Positions 1 through 7,611 of a stretch of DNA of 36,136 nt are shown here, piece after piece. The DNA comes from a virus. Both the position numbers and the translations under genes were made by a program. The DNA is taken from positions 1 through 36,136 of IMG/VR virus record IMGVR_UViG_3300036981_000351, one strand, 5' to 3'. Each line of letters starts with the position of its first letter. Position 1 is the first letter of the stretch. The notes under the pieces were generated by a model. The model was not told where the DNA came from. It worked only from the letters and a program-made list of their open reading frames with translations, and did no database searches.

Positions 1-227
1 TGGATGCGTTCAATTCGAGACCGGCGCACCCGCCCGCCCGCCGTCGGCGCGTCTTCGACCTTCGACACGGCGGCGACAAAGCGCCGCCGTGCTCGTGGGC
101 GCGTTTATCCCGGCTCCGATGTATCCCGGAGGCTGACGTGAGGATCAGGGACGGCACCATTTTACGGCTTCGCCATCGTGCCCAGTCTTGCGGCCCAGCG
201 GATGCTCTTTGTATGTTGCATCCAGCT
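1..227. other. Left flank outside the prophage; no gene supported
   Basis: This stretch lies outside the inferred left prophage end. No reading frame here has a start, ribosome site and protein-like composition that I would call a gene. The minus strand gives a short plausible C-terminal tail ending in a stop near 147, but it cannot be joined to anything on the right flank. It contains a strong GC-rich hairpin (66..91), so it may be an intergenic or terminator region of a host chromosome. Confidence 0.4.
66..91. terminator. GC-rich perfect hairpin, terminator-like
   Basis: A 10-bp perfect stem CACGGCGGCG / CGCCGCCGTG encloses a 6-nt loop. No T-run follows on either strand, so it could be a weak bidirectional terminator or another intergenic repeat rather than a canonical intrinsic terminator. 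Confidence 0.4.
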
Positions 228-262
228 TGAGGAGGAATTGCAATAGGTTGAGGGAAACTCAG
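228..262. repeat. Left prophage end with transposase-site-like motif
   Basis: The inferred end starts with TGAGGA at 228. Positions 236..253 read AATTGCAATAGGTTGAGG, the exact reverse complement of 35436..35453. After a short variable spacer both copies are followed (read in the same sense) by TCAGAAC, so the similarity extends past the 18-bp core. Such motifs repeated at opposite ends of a Mu-class element are expected to be MuA-type binding sites. Binding itself is inferred. Confidence 0.65.
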
Positions 263-272
263 AACTGAGAAA

Positions 273-309
273 CCAAAAAACAGCCCGCTTGCACAGACTA
301 TGCAAGGGC
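273..309 (-). terminator. Intrinsic terminator of the late operon
   Basis: Read on the minus strand, GCCC and TTGCA segments form a bulged stem with their complements around a 7-nt loop and are followed by TGTTTTTTGG. The loop contains the TAG stop codon (298..300) of the last late gene. Hairpin plus T-run makes a Rho-independent terminator, placed just inside the left prophage end. Confidence 0.75.
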
Positions 310-666
310 CTGGAAACTGTCGATGACGTAACGCTGCAGCTTGCGAATGCGGCAGGACGTACACCCAGCGCCAACTGGCGCCGATTGGGTACGGTAGATG
401 GCATCCTCCTGGCGAATCAATAAGAGCTTGATGGACGTCCAGGGGGGACGGTCAGGGGCTATGCGAATGGCCGCAGCGACGCGAGCGAAGTCGGGGATTG
501 GACGAGCCCATTTACGCTGCAGCGCCGTGTAGGTGGGCAACGGGAGGTGGAGCTGGTCGCCAATCACCTGTCCGGACAGAACAACCTCGGCAAAGTAAGC
601 CGCCGGACGGGTGTCCGCTGCACGACAAAGTCGCGACAGTGAGATTATGGCGGTTCCTGAGCGCAT
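298..666 (-). CDS. Hypothetical protein, last gene of the late operon
   Basis: This is a 122-residue basic protein I cannot assign to a family. Its C-terminus carries a CxxC pair (about residues 103..106: C-T-S-C) followed by a basic tail. Small proteins ending in a Cys pair plus basic helix are common as the last gene of phage tail clusters, but that is only an analogy. The ATG at 666 overlaps the end of the upstream gene by 22 nt and lacks a clear Shine-Dalgarno sequence, so the true start could be further in. The stop lies inside the terminator loop. Confidence 0.5.
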   Translation of the reverse strand: MRSGTAIISLSRLCRAADTRPAAYFAEVVLSGQVIGDQLHLPLPTYTALQRKWARPIPDFARVAAAIRIAPDRPPWTSIKLLLIRQEDAIYRTQSAPVGAGCTSCRIRKLQRYVIDSFQALA

Positions 667-1046
667 GTGATGCTTAGATCCCAGGCCGTGCTGTGGTAAT
701 CAGGATGCATGTCTACCTCTACTCGAACCCACGTCGTCCCCGCTGGAACAGCAACCACGGCGGATACCTCAGAAGGTTGATGGATAGCCGTGCCAATGTA
801 TCCGCTGTCGTAAAGGATTCCCCCAGAGCCAAACAGCCGGCATCTGTCCGGAACACTGAAGGCTGAGAACGTGACCAGAAGGTCCCCGCCGGCAAGCTCA
901 AAAGACGGACTGGCATACGTCTGAGAAAAGCCAGCATCGCCACCAGAGGCAGAGACAGCCAGGTCGCAAATGTCCTCTCCGGCGCACGGGTCGGATCCAC
1001 AATCTGAACAGCCCTGCACGCCGGGCGTTGGAAGGTAGACGATCAT
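645..1046 (-). CDS. Putative virion-associated beta-sandwich protein
   Basis: A 133-residue protein whose start overlaps the stop of the hub gene by one base (TGATG), implying translational coupling. The first 30 residues contain four cysteines (C-S-D-C and two more), a possible metal or disulfide knot. The remainder reads as alternating beta strands with a PDRCRLF...DSGYIGT...VPAGTTWVRVEV pattern, reminiscent of prepeptidase/calcium-binding beta-sandwich domains used for attachment in secreted proteins. Position after the hub suggests a tail-tip or adhesion role. Function is inferred from fold-like pattern and position only. Confidence 0.55.
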   Translation of the reverse strand: MIVYLPTPGVQGCSDCGSDPCAGEDICDLAVSASGGDAGFSQTYASPSFELAGGDLLVTFSAFSVPDRCRLFGSGGILYDSGYIGTAIHQPSEVSAVVAVPAGTTWVRVEVDMHPDYHSTAWDLSITCAQEPP

Positions 1047-2824
1047 CAGTAGGGCAGCGACATCAGGAAGGTGACTTTTTTGGGGTACCCATCCACGCAG
1101 ACAACCATCTCGCGTGGTTGGATATCAGCCCCAGCGTGCGGACACAGCAACGGATCCAGGCTGATCTTGTTCCCACCGTCGGCCAACGTCAGATTGTGGA
1201 GGATCTCCCGGGCCTGGGATGGCTCGTTCTTTGCAATCTGGCCAATGCCCCCATTGCCAGTATCAGCGTCGCTCGACACCTCCCCCGTTTCAGGCTCCCT
1301 ATAATGGTAGGAGAACCCTCGCTTTCTGAAACTGCTCAACAGGCTGATCAGGTCGGCGATATCGATCTGTTTGGCGGGGCCAAACGTAATCTCGGTTTCG
1401 CCGGCGTCCACCAATTCGGAGACTTGTTGCACCAGGGCATCCATGCTGGCCCATGCCGGCAGACCCCCGGAAATGCGCAGAACACTACCCATGCGCCCCG
1501 AAACCTCCAAACCCTTCAAAGTAATCTGGCCATCATACTGAAGCGGCGCCCAGGCGGCATATAGGGCGGCCGCCACGCCGACTGGCACGGGTTCGGCCGC
1601 CTCGTAAGATGACGTCCGCATGTAGGTTTTGACGTCACCCGTGCCCTTGTAATCCACCGTAGTGGCCCGAAAACTGACCGTGCGCTTGCTTTTCTTCTTG
1701 TTCCCCTGTTCGTCGTAGACCTCGCTCGTCACGTCGACGAAAAACTCCTCATCGCGGGCCTTCACAGGCATCCACGACTGCACGGACCCCTTGGTCAGTA
1801 TCTTGGGGTAATCGGAGGGCGAAGCGCCGGTGCGGCTAGGATTTGAGAACACCAGCGCCGGGCGGCCCTCCTTGTCGAGTGCCGGGATGTGCTTTATCCA
1901 CCAGTCAACGTTGCGCAGATCGGATGGAATGTCCTCCATTTCGATCTCCTGGGCGAATATCGTCTGGCGCGATCCGGCCAGTTCAATGGTGCTATGGATG
2001 GTCGCCAGTGCCTCGGGATTGCCGGCAGCGTCCTCCACCACCGTATTGTAGACGGTTTCCCTGGCGCGGGATGGTCCATCGCCATCCGGATCGGCAACAG
2101 ACCTGGTGTGGGTCTGTTCGTAACGCAGCACCACCCCGGGGATTTGTAGATCGGGCCGAGGCGTGATTTGAACGAATTCGGGGCCCGGAATGGTGACCAA
2201 AAAGGGCGTCAGGTTTGCTTTGTGGCGGCAATGGAACGTAGCCGGAATTGTGCTGTAATCGAAAAAGCAGACACAGTCCGGAGACCAGCGCAGCATCTTT
2301 ATGATCACCTCCGAACAGGTGATATCGACTTGTTCGTCGTAGGGCAGATTGATGGCTGGATCGACCAAGCCCAATTGCATCGGTGCGCCTCGGGAGATCG
2401 CCCAGGAAACGGCAGCGGCGAGCTGAGCCCCGTTGGTGATGTGCGTCGTACCGGTACCCTTGCCCAAAATCACCCTGCTCTTGGTGATGCTCACCAGTGA
2501 GTCCAAAACCGTATTCCACACCTGCCAGGTCTGCTGATACACGCACTTCTCCAGATGCCACCAGGGGCCGCTCACCTGGTAGGCGATGCCCTCCGTGTCC
2601 GGACCCCCCTCTATAGGAGTAGACGTGATCACCCCTGAAAACCACGGGGCGCCATCCTTGGTGATCGCCACAGCCTGGCCGTAGGAAAAAAGGGGGGTGG
2701 AATCAATCCGTGCCCCGGTAGCCGTGAAGCTCACGGTATCCACCGACTGGGAAACCAGTGTCCGCCGCAGACCCCCCAGACGCAGGGCGCTGAAGGTCTG
2801 CCCGTTGATCTTCCACACGCTCAT
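1046..2824 (-). CDS. Tail hub/baseplate-like protein
   Basis: A 592-residue protein following the tape measure with a 4-nt ATGA overlap. The N-terminal part (MSVWKINGQTFSALRLGGL...) and mid-region (W-F-S-G-V-I-T, then SGPWWHLEK, residues about 60..90) match the general pattern of phage tail hub proteins (gpD/gp27-like) that cap the tail tube and bind the tail tip. The middle has an acidic loop (DPDGDG). No peptidoglycan hydrolase motif is visible. The family assignment comes from pattern and gene order (tape measure, then hub). Confidence 0.6.
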   Translation of the reverse strand: MSVWKINGQTFSALRLGGLRRTLVSQSVDTVSFTATGARIDSTPLFSYGQAVAITKDGAPWFSGVITSTPIEGGPDTEGIAYQVSGPWWHLEKCVYQQTWQVWNTVLDSLVSITKSRVILGKGTGTTHITNGAQLAAAVSWAISRGAPMQLGLVDPAINLPYDEQVDITCSEVIIKMLRWSPDCVCFFDYSTIPATFHCRHKANLTPFLVTIPGPEFVQITPRPDLQIPGVVLRYEQTHTRSVADPDGDGPSRARETVYNTVVEDAAGNPEALATIHSTIELAGSRQTIFAQEIEMEDIPSDLRNVDWWIKHIPALDKEGRPALVFSNPSRTGASPSDYPKILTKGSVQSWMPVKARDEEFFVDVTSEVYDEQGNKKKSKRTVSFRATTVDYKGTGDVKTYMRTSSYEAAEPVPVGVAAALYAAWAPLQYDGQITLKGLEVSGRMGSVLRISGGLPAWASMDALVQQVSELVDAGETEITFGPAKQIDIADLISLLSSFRKRGFSYHYREPETGEVSSDADTGNGGIGQIAKNEPSQAREILHNLTLADGGNKISLDPLLCPHAGADIQPREMVVCVDGYPKKVTFLMSLPY

Positions 2825-4386
2825 GACCGGCTGGCCTTTGACTGCCGCTCCAGCGCCTGGATTCGCTGGGCAAAGGTCGCCATGTTACGCTTCGACTCGC
2901 CGAATAGTGCCAGCAACGACTCCATAGTGCCGCCGTTGTTCTTCATGTAATCGGCAATCACGTCCAGGAGTTTCGGGCCTGTCTTGCTCAGAGCCGTGGC
3001 CATGCCTGCCGCCAGATCAGCCTCACCCTTTTCCTTGGCCTGCACTGCCGGCGAATCCTTGTTCGACACCGCTGAATTGAACTCGCCAAGCTCCTTATTC
3101 GCCATCCCTGCGGCCAGTCCGCGCACCAGTCCGGCATCACTTTGCAGTGCGATCTTCCCAATGCGCCGTCCGGACTTGTCCACCTGCCCGGTCTGATATT
3201 GGCCGGCGGGAGCCTCAATCTGGTGCGAGTTATAGACGACATTCCCCTGCTCATCCTTCACCAACTGACCTGTATTGTCGCGCCGTGGCGTCTCCACCGT
3301 GACCAGGGCTTTCTTCTGCGCGTCCCAGGCCTGTTGCTTCGGCAACGCCTCTGCATCGGCTTTACGATATGCCCCTTTTTCTGTGTACTTGCTCACCTCC
3401 GCGGTAGACCTGGCCTCGCCCAGGCCGGCGGCAACGTCTTCAGCCTGCATCTGCAAATCGAAATCTCGTTTTTTGGCTTCGGCATTGAAGTCCGTCTTAC
3501 GTTGGCTAGTTTGGTCACGAAGATCACGTGCATTGGCAAGCTCTACAGGACTGTGCGGCCCACTCTTTACTCGTTCAAATTCAGCGTTGGCCTGATCTGC
3601 TTCGTCCTTAAGTTGCCGTTTCTTGTCAATCAGGGCCTGCTGTTGATCCGCAATAGTTTTCAACATCGATGCGGCATACTTCTCCTCAACGTCGGCCACC
3701 ATGGAGTTGGCGCGCGCTTTGCGCTCGGCCACGGCCTTGTCGCGATCAGGACCGGGAGTGCCCTCTGCCTCCATGCGTGCGACATCACGTGCTTCGTCCG
3801 CGCGAATTCCGACAATAGCTTTGCGTTTCTTGACCTGCTCCAAACGCTGGGAGTTACTGAGTACCTGGTCTAACTCACTTAGTTCATTCTTCAATGCTTC
3901 GAATTTCACCGAGGCCATGTCCTTAAGCGCTTGCTCGGACAGACGCGCAGCTAACTCCGCTTCTGTGAGAGGATCCTTCAGCTCCGCAACCGCCTGGCCC
4001 ATTGTGCTGAGGCGACCCGCTGCGGCGCCTCCCATCTCGGCGAGCTCTTTGAGCGCCACTACGACCATCGAGGCAATACCGAGTTTCCCCAGGGCGGCGC
4101 TCGCGCTGTTGGAAAGACCACCAACCTGCCGCAATGCGCCTGAAAGGTTGCCACTCAATGCCTGATCAAGGGCTTGGGAAATGTTCCTAGCATCCGCCAA
4201 CTGGCTACGCATCTTTGATGTCGCCGAGGAAAGCCCGTTTACTGAGGAAGTAGCGCCCATGACGCCGCCACTGACGTTTTTCGTTGTCGCGTCCAGACCA
4301 TTGATTGCCTCTTTGGCCTGCTGGATGGCCAGTTTGTCCAGCGTGGTCTTGATCAGGATTGAGAGTTCGGCAGCATCGTCACTCAT
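2821..4386 (-). CDS. Tail tape measure protein
   Basis: This 521-residue protein is predicted to be almost entirely helical, with long charged coiled coils (about residues 150..340, rich in K/E/A/R/D) and a short hydrophobic segment near residues 100..125 (SAALGKLGIASMVVVAL). The N-terminus (ILIKTTLDKLAIQQAKEAIN) is typical of tape measure starts. At about 0.15 nm per residue it would set a tail of roughly 80 nm, short for a siphophage. AAAGGGG lies at good spacing before ATG 4386, and the start overlaps the upstream stop by 4 nt. It lies far from the tail tube gene (10 kb upstream in the operon), which is unusual. Confidence 0.7.
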   Translation of the reverse strand: MSDDAAELSILIKTTLDKLAIQQAKEAINGLDATTKNVSGGVMGATSSVNGLSSATSKMRSQLADARNISQALDQALSGNLSGALRQVGGLSNSASAALGKLGIASMVVVALKELAEMGGAAAGRLSTMGQAVAELKDPLTEAELAARLSEQALKDMASVKFEALKNELSELDQVLSNSQRLEQVKKRKAIVGIRADEARDVARMEAEGTPGPDRDKAVAERKARANSMVADVEEKYAASMLKTIADQQQALIDKKRQLKDEADQANAEFERVKSGPHSPVELANARDLRDQTSQRKTDFNAEAKKRDFDLQMQAEDVAAGLGEARSTAEVSKYTEKGAYRKADAEALPKQQAWDAQKKALVTVETPRRDNTGQLVKDEQGNVVYNSHQIEAPAGQYQTGQVDKSGRRIGKIALQSDAGLVRGLAAGMANKELGEFNSAVSNKDSPAVQAKEKGEADLAAGMATALSKTGPKLLDVIADYMKNNGGTMESLLALFGESKRNMATFAQRIQALERQSKASRS

Positions 4387-5021
4387 GGTCTGTCCCCTTT
4401 GAGTCCTTGGAGGTACACGACCAATGCGCTGCGCACGTCGCGGTAGAGCTTTGATTCGGGGGGCAGGACGTTGGGGTCGGCCTTCTGTTTTGCCTCTGGC
4501 ACCAGCCAGAACATGATTCGGCCACCGAGCTTCTTGCCGCGCTTGATCCCGCGCGAGCCATCCTTGCGCTTGGGGCCCAACGCGATCGCGTCGCTCTGCC
4601 GCTCCACCAGGGCCAGGAACCCATTTTTGCGGCTGCCCACCAATTCAAGGTTGTTGAACTCGCCGGCGCGACGGCCGTAGGCGTCCGGGTTCGCGGGTAT
4701 CGTCAGCAGCTTGGAGTTGACCGGCTTGATCGTTCCGCCGAAGAACCGCTGGGCAATCCCGGTGTGATCGATTCCGATCTCGACCCCGCCCGCAATCGTC
4801 CGGTATTCGACCTTGCGCGCTGCGTTCGCATAGAAATGCGTCCGGCGGCCACCCAGTTTGTTCGCCTTGGCGTCGTCGTAGTCCACCAGGTGCTGTTTAA
4901 TGGTGTTGCGCGCCGTGCGGCCGATGACTTTTCCGACATTCTCGTCCGCCAGACTGACCTCCAGATTGCGCAGCAACTGGCGCACCTGGCGGTCATCCAC
5001 CGTAATTGACATGCCGTACAT
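4383..5021 (-). CDS. Mu gpG-like virion morphogenesis/tail completion protein
   Basis: A 212-residue basic protein. The N-terminal pattern (ITVDDRQVRQLLRNLEVSL, then GRTARNTIKQHL) and the GIDHTGIAQRFFGGTIKPVNSK segment around residues 90..110 match the virion morphogenesis (gpG / tail-completion) family, where the 'HxGG.I.P..aK.LtIP' stretch is diagnostic. It follows the gpF-like gene as in Mu. A second in-frame ATG three codons downstream is an alternative start. The C-terminal MFWLVPEAKQKADPN segment is also seen in this family. Confidence 0.75.
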   Translation of the reverse strand: MYGMSITVDDRQVRQLLRNLEVSLADENVGKVIGRTARNTIKQHLVDYDDAKANKLGGRRTHFYANAARKVEYRTIAGGVEIGIDHTGIAQRFFGGTIKPVNSKLLTIPANPDAYGRRAGEFNNLELVGSRKNGFLALVERQSDAIALGPKRKDGSRGIKRGKKLGGRIMFWLVPEAKQKADPNVLPPESKLYRDVRSALVVYLQGLKGDRP

Positions 5022-5041
5022 GTTGCCAAATCCCTAGCGAT

Positions 5042-5905
5042 TTACGCCCGAGGCTGGGGAAGGAGCCTGATGGCACCCCTGCCAATATCGATCAGGTCGC
5101 CGAATGCGCGCATTAACTCGTCGATGAACATTGCGGGCGTGTTATCGTCGAATGCTGCCTCTAATCCGTCATTAAACCCCCGCACGTCGGGCTCAATCGT
5201 GTCACCCGCCTCAATTACCCCCAGGCGCTCGGCCTCGTCGCGGCGGACGTCGCGCACGCCCATGCCGGAGCCAAAGTCGAACGGCGGATAGGGCAGGCCG
5301 AAGGCGCTGATGTCCGTCCAGATCTGCTCATCCTTGCGGGCGATCATGCGGCCCTCGAAGATCTCGCCGCCGGCGCCCTGCCAGCGCGATTGCCAATCCC
5401 TGGGCCGTTCGCGGCTTTCCTCGCGGTAAAGCTCCTGGCAGGGATAAAGGTCCAGCACCGCCTCATTCTGCCCCTGGGCATAGCCCCCGTACTCCGCCGC
5501 CATGCGCACGTTGGTATCGAAGATCACATTCCCGCGCTGTTCGGAGCCCAGATCGCGCAGCGTGCCCTGCGCGCCTTCTGGCGGCGTATAGCCCACAGCA
5601 CGCAGGGTTTTGGCGAGTTCCAGGCGGAAGGTGGCGGCATCCATGTACTCACCGGGCCGGGCGGGCCGCCGAGCGCCGGTGTCCGGATCCAGCACCGTGG
5701 ACGGCGCCACGGCGCGCTTGATCATCGCATCCATGCGGCTCAGCACGTCCAGATTCGTCACGGCTGCCGAAAAGCGGGCCCGCGCGCGAATCTCGGCCGG
5801 GATGAACTGAGTCAGCTCGCGCGAACTCGCGGCCGTGGGCATCAGGCGCTTGACCAGCTCGTAGTCCAGCGCCTCCTTAAACGGCGTTGGCTTAGAAAAA
5901 AGCAT
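5042..5905 (-). CDS. Mu gpF-like minor head protein
   Basis: This 287-residue protein has the phage head morphogenesis (gpF) signature: QRGNVIFDTNVRMAAEYGGY around residues 120..140, then RPRDWQSRW, and a C-terminal FGSGMGVRDV region. These proteins are packaged as minor head components next to the portal. In Mu the gene sits between portal and gpG. Here gpF and gpG keep their order but have moved together about 14 kb downstream, beyond the tail fibre block. The start overlaps the preceding stop (TAATG). Confidence 0.75.
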   Translation of the reverse strand: MLFSKPTPFKEALDYELVKRLMPTAASSRELTQFIPAEIRARARFSAAVTNLDVLSRMDAMIKRAVAPSTVLDPDTGARRPARPGEYMDAATFRLELAKTLRAVGYTPPEGAQGTLRDLGSEQRGNVIFDTNVRMAAEYGGYAQGQNEAVLDLYPCQELYREESRERPRDWQSRWQGAGGEIFEGRMIARKDEQIWTDISAFGLPYPPFDFGSGMGVRDVRRDEAERLGVIEAGDTIEPDVRGFNDGLEAAFDDNTPAMFIDELMRAFGDLIDIGRGAIRLLPQPRA

Positions 5906-6441
5906 TAGGGTGTCTCAGCCGCCGGCGCCGCGTTGTCCCCGTTGACGACAATCGTGTTGCCGTCCCCGGTCACGACTATCGACGTACCCCCAGGGGGCGC
6001 CGTACTTGACGCGCTGGTGCTGCCCGCGGCCGTGTCTGCGCTTGCAGCCGACGTATCGGCCCCTGAGTCCGGATCATCGGATCCGGCATGGAACAGATTG
6101 TCCAGGTCGTCATCCAATTTGCCCTGTGCAGCGCGCACGCCGGCGTAGGTCACGAGCGCGTAGGCCAGCGTTTCGCCTGGATCATGCACGATCTGCGCGC
6201 CGATGGACTTGAAAATCCCGCCGCCGGCCAGCATATCAGCACACATGCGCACGTCGCCGTTTTCGTCGACGCCGAAGCGGACTGCAGGCGGCTCCCGGGA
6301 TGGCACGGCCATCTGCACCGGCGCCACCTCTGCGGCCGCCAGCGCGGTGGGGCTGTTCGTCGGCGGCTCGTCAGCCATCGCCAACCCCACCAACGCCATA
6401 GCCAACACCGCTCCAAACAAGATTTGCTTCACGTTCTTCAC
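5905..6441 (-). CDS. Small secreted protein, unknown function
   Basis: A 178-residue protein with a clear Sec signal peptide (ILFGAVLAMALVGLAMA, cleavage before DEPP). The mature part has a central region with one cysteine, an Asp/Ser/Ala-rich low-complexity linker (about 118..150) and a C-terminal beta-hairpin-like repeat (IVVTGDGNTIVVNGDN). GTG at 6441 or GTG at 6432 could be the start; AAAGG spacing favours the second. It follows the papain-like gene and may belong to the lysis/export block. I recognise no family. Confidence 0.6.
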   Translation of the reverse strand: MKNVKQILFGAVLAMALVGLAMADEPPTNSPTALAAAEVAPVQMAVPSREPPAVRFGVDENGDVRMCADMLAGGGIFKSIGAQIVHDPGETLAYALVTYAGVRAAQGKLDDDLDNLFHAGSDDPDSGADTSAASADTAAGSTSASSTAPPGGTSIVVTGDGNTIVVNGDNAAPAAETP

Positions 6442-6475
6442 AGCCTTTCTACCGCTGTTGCGTCCATCGACACAT

Positions 6476-7111
6476 CTACTGGATCACCCACAACTCGCGA
6501 CACAATTGCCGATGCAGGCTCTCGGCCATCACGCCGATCCCTTTCCAGCCCCACTCGCGCCCCCAGGAGTTTTCGATGTATACCCAGGGGCCGGCTTCGA
6601 CATCGTGCAACTGGCCGTGCGCCACGATCACCACGGCATGAGATCCACGCGCCGCGCCGTTGGCGCTGTGATCCAGGCAGCCGGCCAGATTGGGCTGATC
6701 GAAGGCGCCCGTGACACTGTACCCAGCCAGGACCGGTTGCACAGGCAGTGCCGTGAGATTGCCGACGCTTTGCAAGCCCCGACAACCCGGCAGCCATCCG
6801 GCGCCTTTAGCCGCCTCAAACCCCTCCTGGAACGACATTCCGCCGCCCACCCGTCCCAGCCCCTGCAGCGTTTGGCGCCACAGCCAGATACAGGCGGTAT
6901 CGGGGATCTCGTGGCCATGCACAATTTCCGACCAGGATGCGAAGGAGAAGAGCACGCAGGCGGACGACTCTCCCTGGTCATCGCCTACGCGGCAGCGCGG
7001 CAACCAGGAGACATCGGCCCCAGCCCGCAGCGGCGCCTCGCCGGCGACGAGGGCTGCAGAGCCGGAAAGCAGTAAACCGCCGCCACGTCGGATGCTCCTA
7101 TCAGCGGACAT
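6476..7111 (-). CDS. Papain-like (C1-type) cysteine peptidase
   Basis: This 211-residue protein carries the full papain-type active site in order. Gln46 and Cys52 have exactly the Gln19/Cys25 spacing of papain (QGESSAC), His158 sits in GSHAVVIVAHG, and Asn181 in the ENSWGREWGWKGIG block that defines C1 peptidases. A hydrophobic stretch after basic residues at the N-terminus (about 11..25) could be a weak export signal. GAGGAGG sits 6 nt before ATG 7111, and the ATG overlaps the preceding lipoprotein gene by 11 nt. Its place directly after a coiled-coil/lipoprotein pair suggests a lysis role. It could instead be a virion maturation protease or act on host surface protein. The substrate is unknown. 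Confidence 0.75.
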   Translation of the reverse strand: MSADRSIRRGGGLLLSGSAALVAGEAPLRAGADVSWLPRCRVGDDQGESSACVLFSFASWSEIVHGHEIPDTACIWLWRQTLQGLGRVGGGMSFQEGFEAAKGAGWLPGCRGLQSVGNLTALPVQPVLAGYSVTGAFDQPNLAGCLDHSANGAARGSHAVVIVAHGQLHDVEAGPWVYIENSWGREWGWKGIGVMAESLHRQLCRELWVIQ

Positions 7112-7238
7112 TGGGCACCTCCTCAGTCACCGGATCGAGCATGGTCTGGATCGGGTAGCGGTCTGCCTGGGGACCGAGCGCACGGCAGCCGCTGGTGACG
7201 CTGATGGCCACCAAAATGATCAGGCACGCGATTCGCAT
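7101..7238 (-). CDS. Small lipoprotein, o-spanin-like candidate
   Basis: A 45-residue protein starting MRIACLIILVAISVTSGC: a type II signal peptide with a lipobox (V-T-S-G-C) predicting lipid-anchored Cys18 and a mature part of only 28 residues. AGGGGAG lies 8 nt before the ATG. It sits between a coiled-coil exported protein and the papain-like enzyme, the arrangement expected for an Rz/Rz1-type spanin pair that fuses inner and outer membranes during lysis. The mature part has two prolines, fewer than classic Rz1, so the role is an inference. Confidence 0.65.
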   Translation of the reverse strand: MRIACLIILVAISVTSGCRALGPQADRYPIQTMLDPVTEEVPNVR

Positions 7239-7239
7239 G

Positions 7240-7611
7240 TTACTTACTCCCCTGGGCCCCCGCCCTGATTTCTTCGGTTTTTTGAATCTTCCGCACCATT
7301 TTGCTGTCCGCCTGCTCCAGATTCTTGACCGCCTGCTTCAGCGATTGCAGCGCGGACTTGATATCCTGAATTTCAGCCCTTTGGGGGGCGGTCCACTGAC
7401 TGGGATCAATCGTACTCAGGTCGATCGCGTCAATTGCCTGCGACACCTGCAGCAGATCATTGGTGACGGTCGACCAGGACACGCCCGCTTTGGGGTCCTT
7501 GGCGATTGCCTTCTCCGCCATAATCGACCTCATGCGCTCGGGATTCTCAAAATTACCGCCGAACGCCACGGCCGCACCGCACAACGCGAGCAGGACAAAC
7601 ATGCGTTTCAT
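7240..7611 (-). CDS. Exported/membrane-anchored coiled-coil protein, i-spanin-like candidate
   Basis: This 123-residue protein has an N-terminal hydrophobic segment (MKRMFVLLALCGAAVAFGG) followed by a mostly helical body. The last 50 residues (DIKSALQSLKQAVKNLEQAD...) form a strong heptad-like coiled coil. An N-terminal membrane segment plus periplasmic coiled coil adjacent to a small lipoprotein is the i-spanin architecture. However, AVA-FG could be a signal peptidase I site, which would make it soluble in the periplasm. The start overlaps the stop of the LamG fibre gene by 4 nt. Confidence 0.6.
   Translation of the reverse strand: MKRMFVLLALCGAAVAFGGNFENPERMRSIMAEKAIAKDPKAGVSWSTVTNDLLQVSQAIDAIDLSTIDPSQWTAPQRAEIQDIKSALQSLKQAVKNLEQADSKMVRKIQKTEEIRAGAQGSK

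Noticed and set aside
224-227. AGCT at both prophage junctions as a target-site duplication
   Set aside because: Only 4 bp and self-complementary, while Mu-type elements give 5 bp; could be chance, so not called as a feature.
162-404. 80-residue minus-strand frame across the left end
   Set aside because: It runs through the intrinsic terminator and the end repeat, and the sequence is low-complexity; not a gene.
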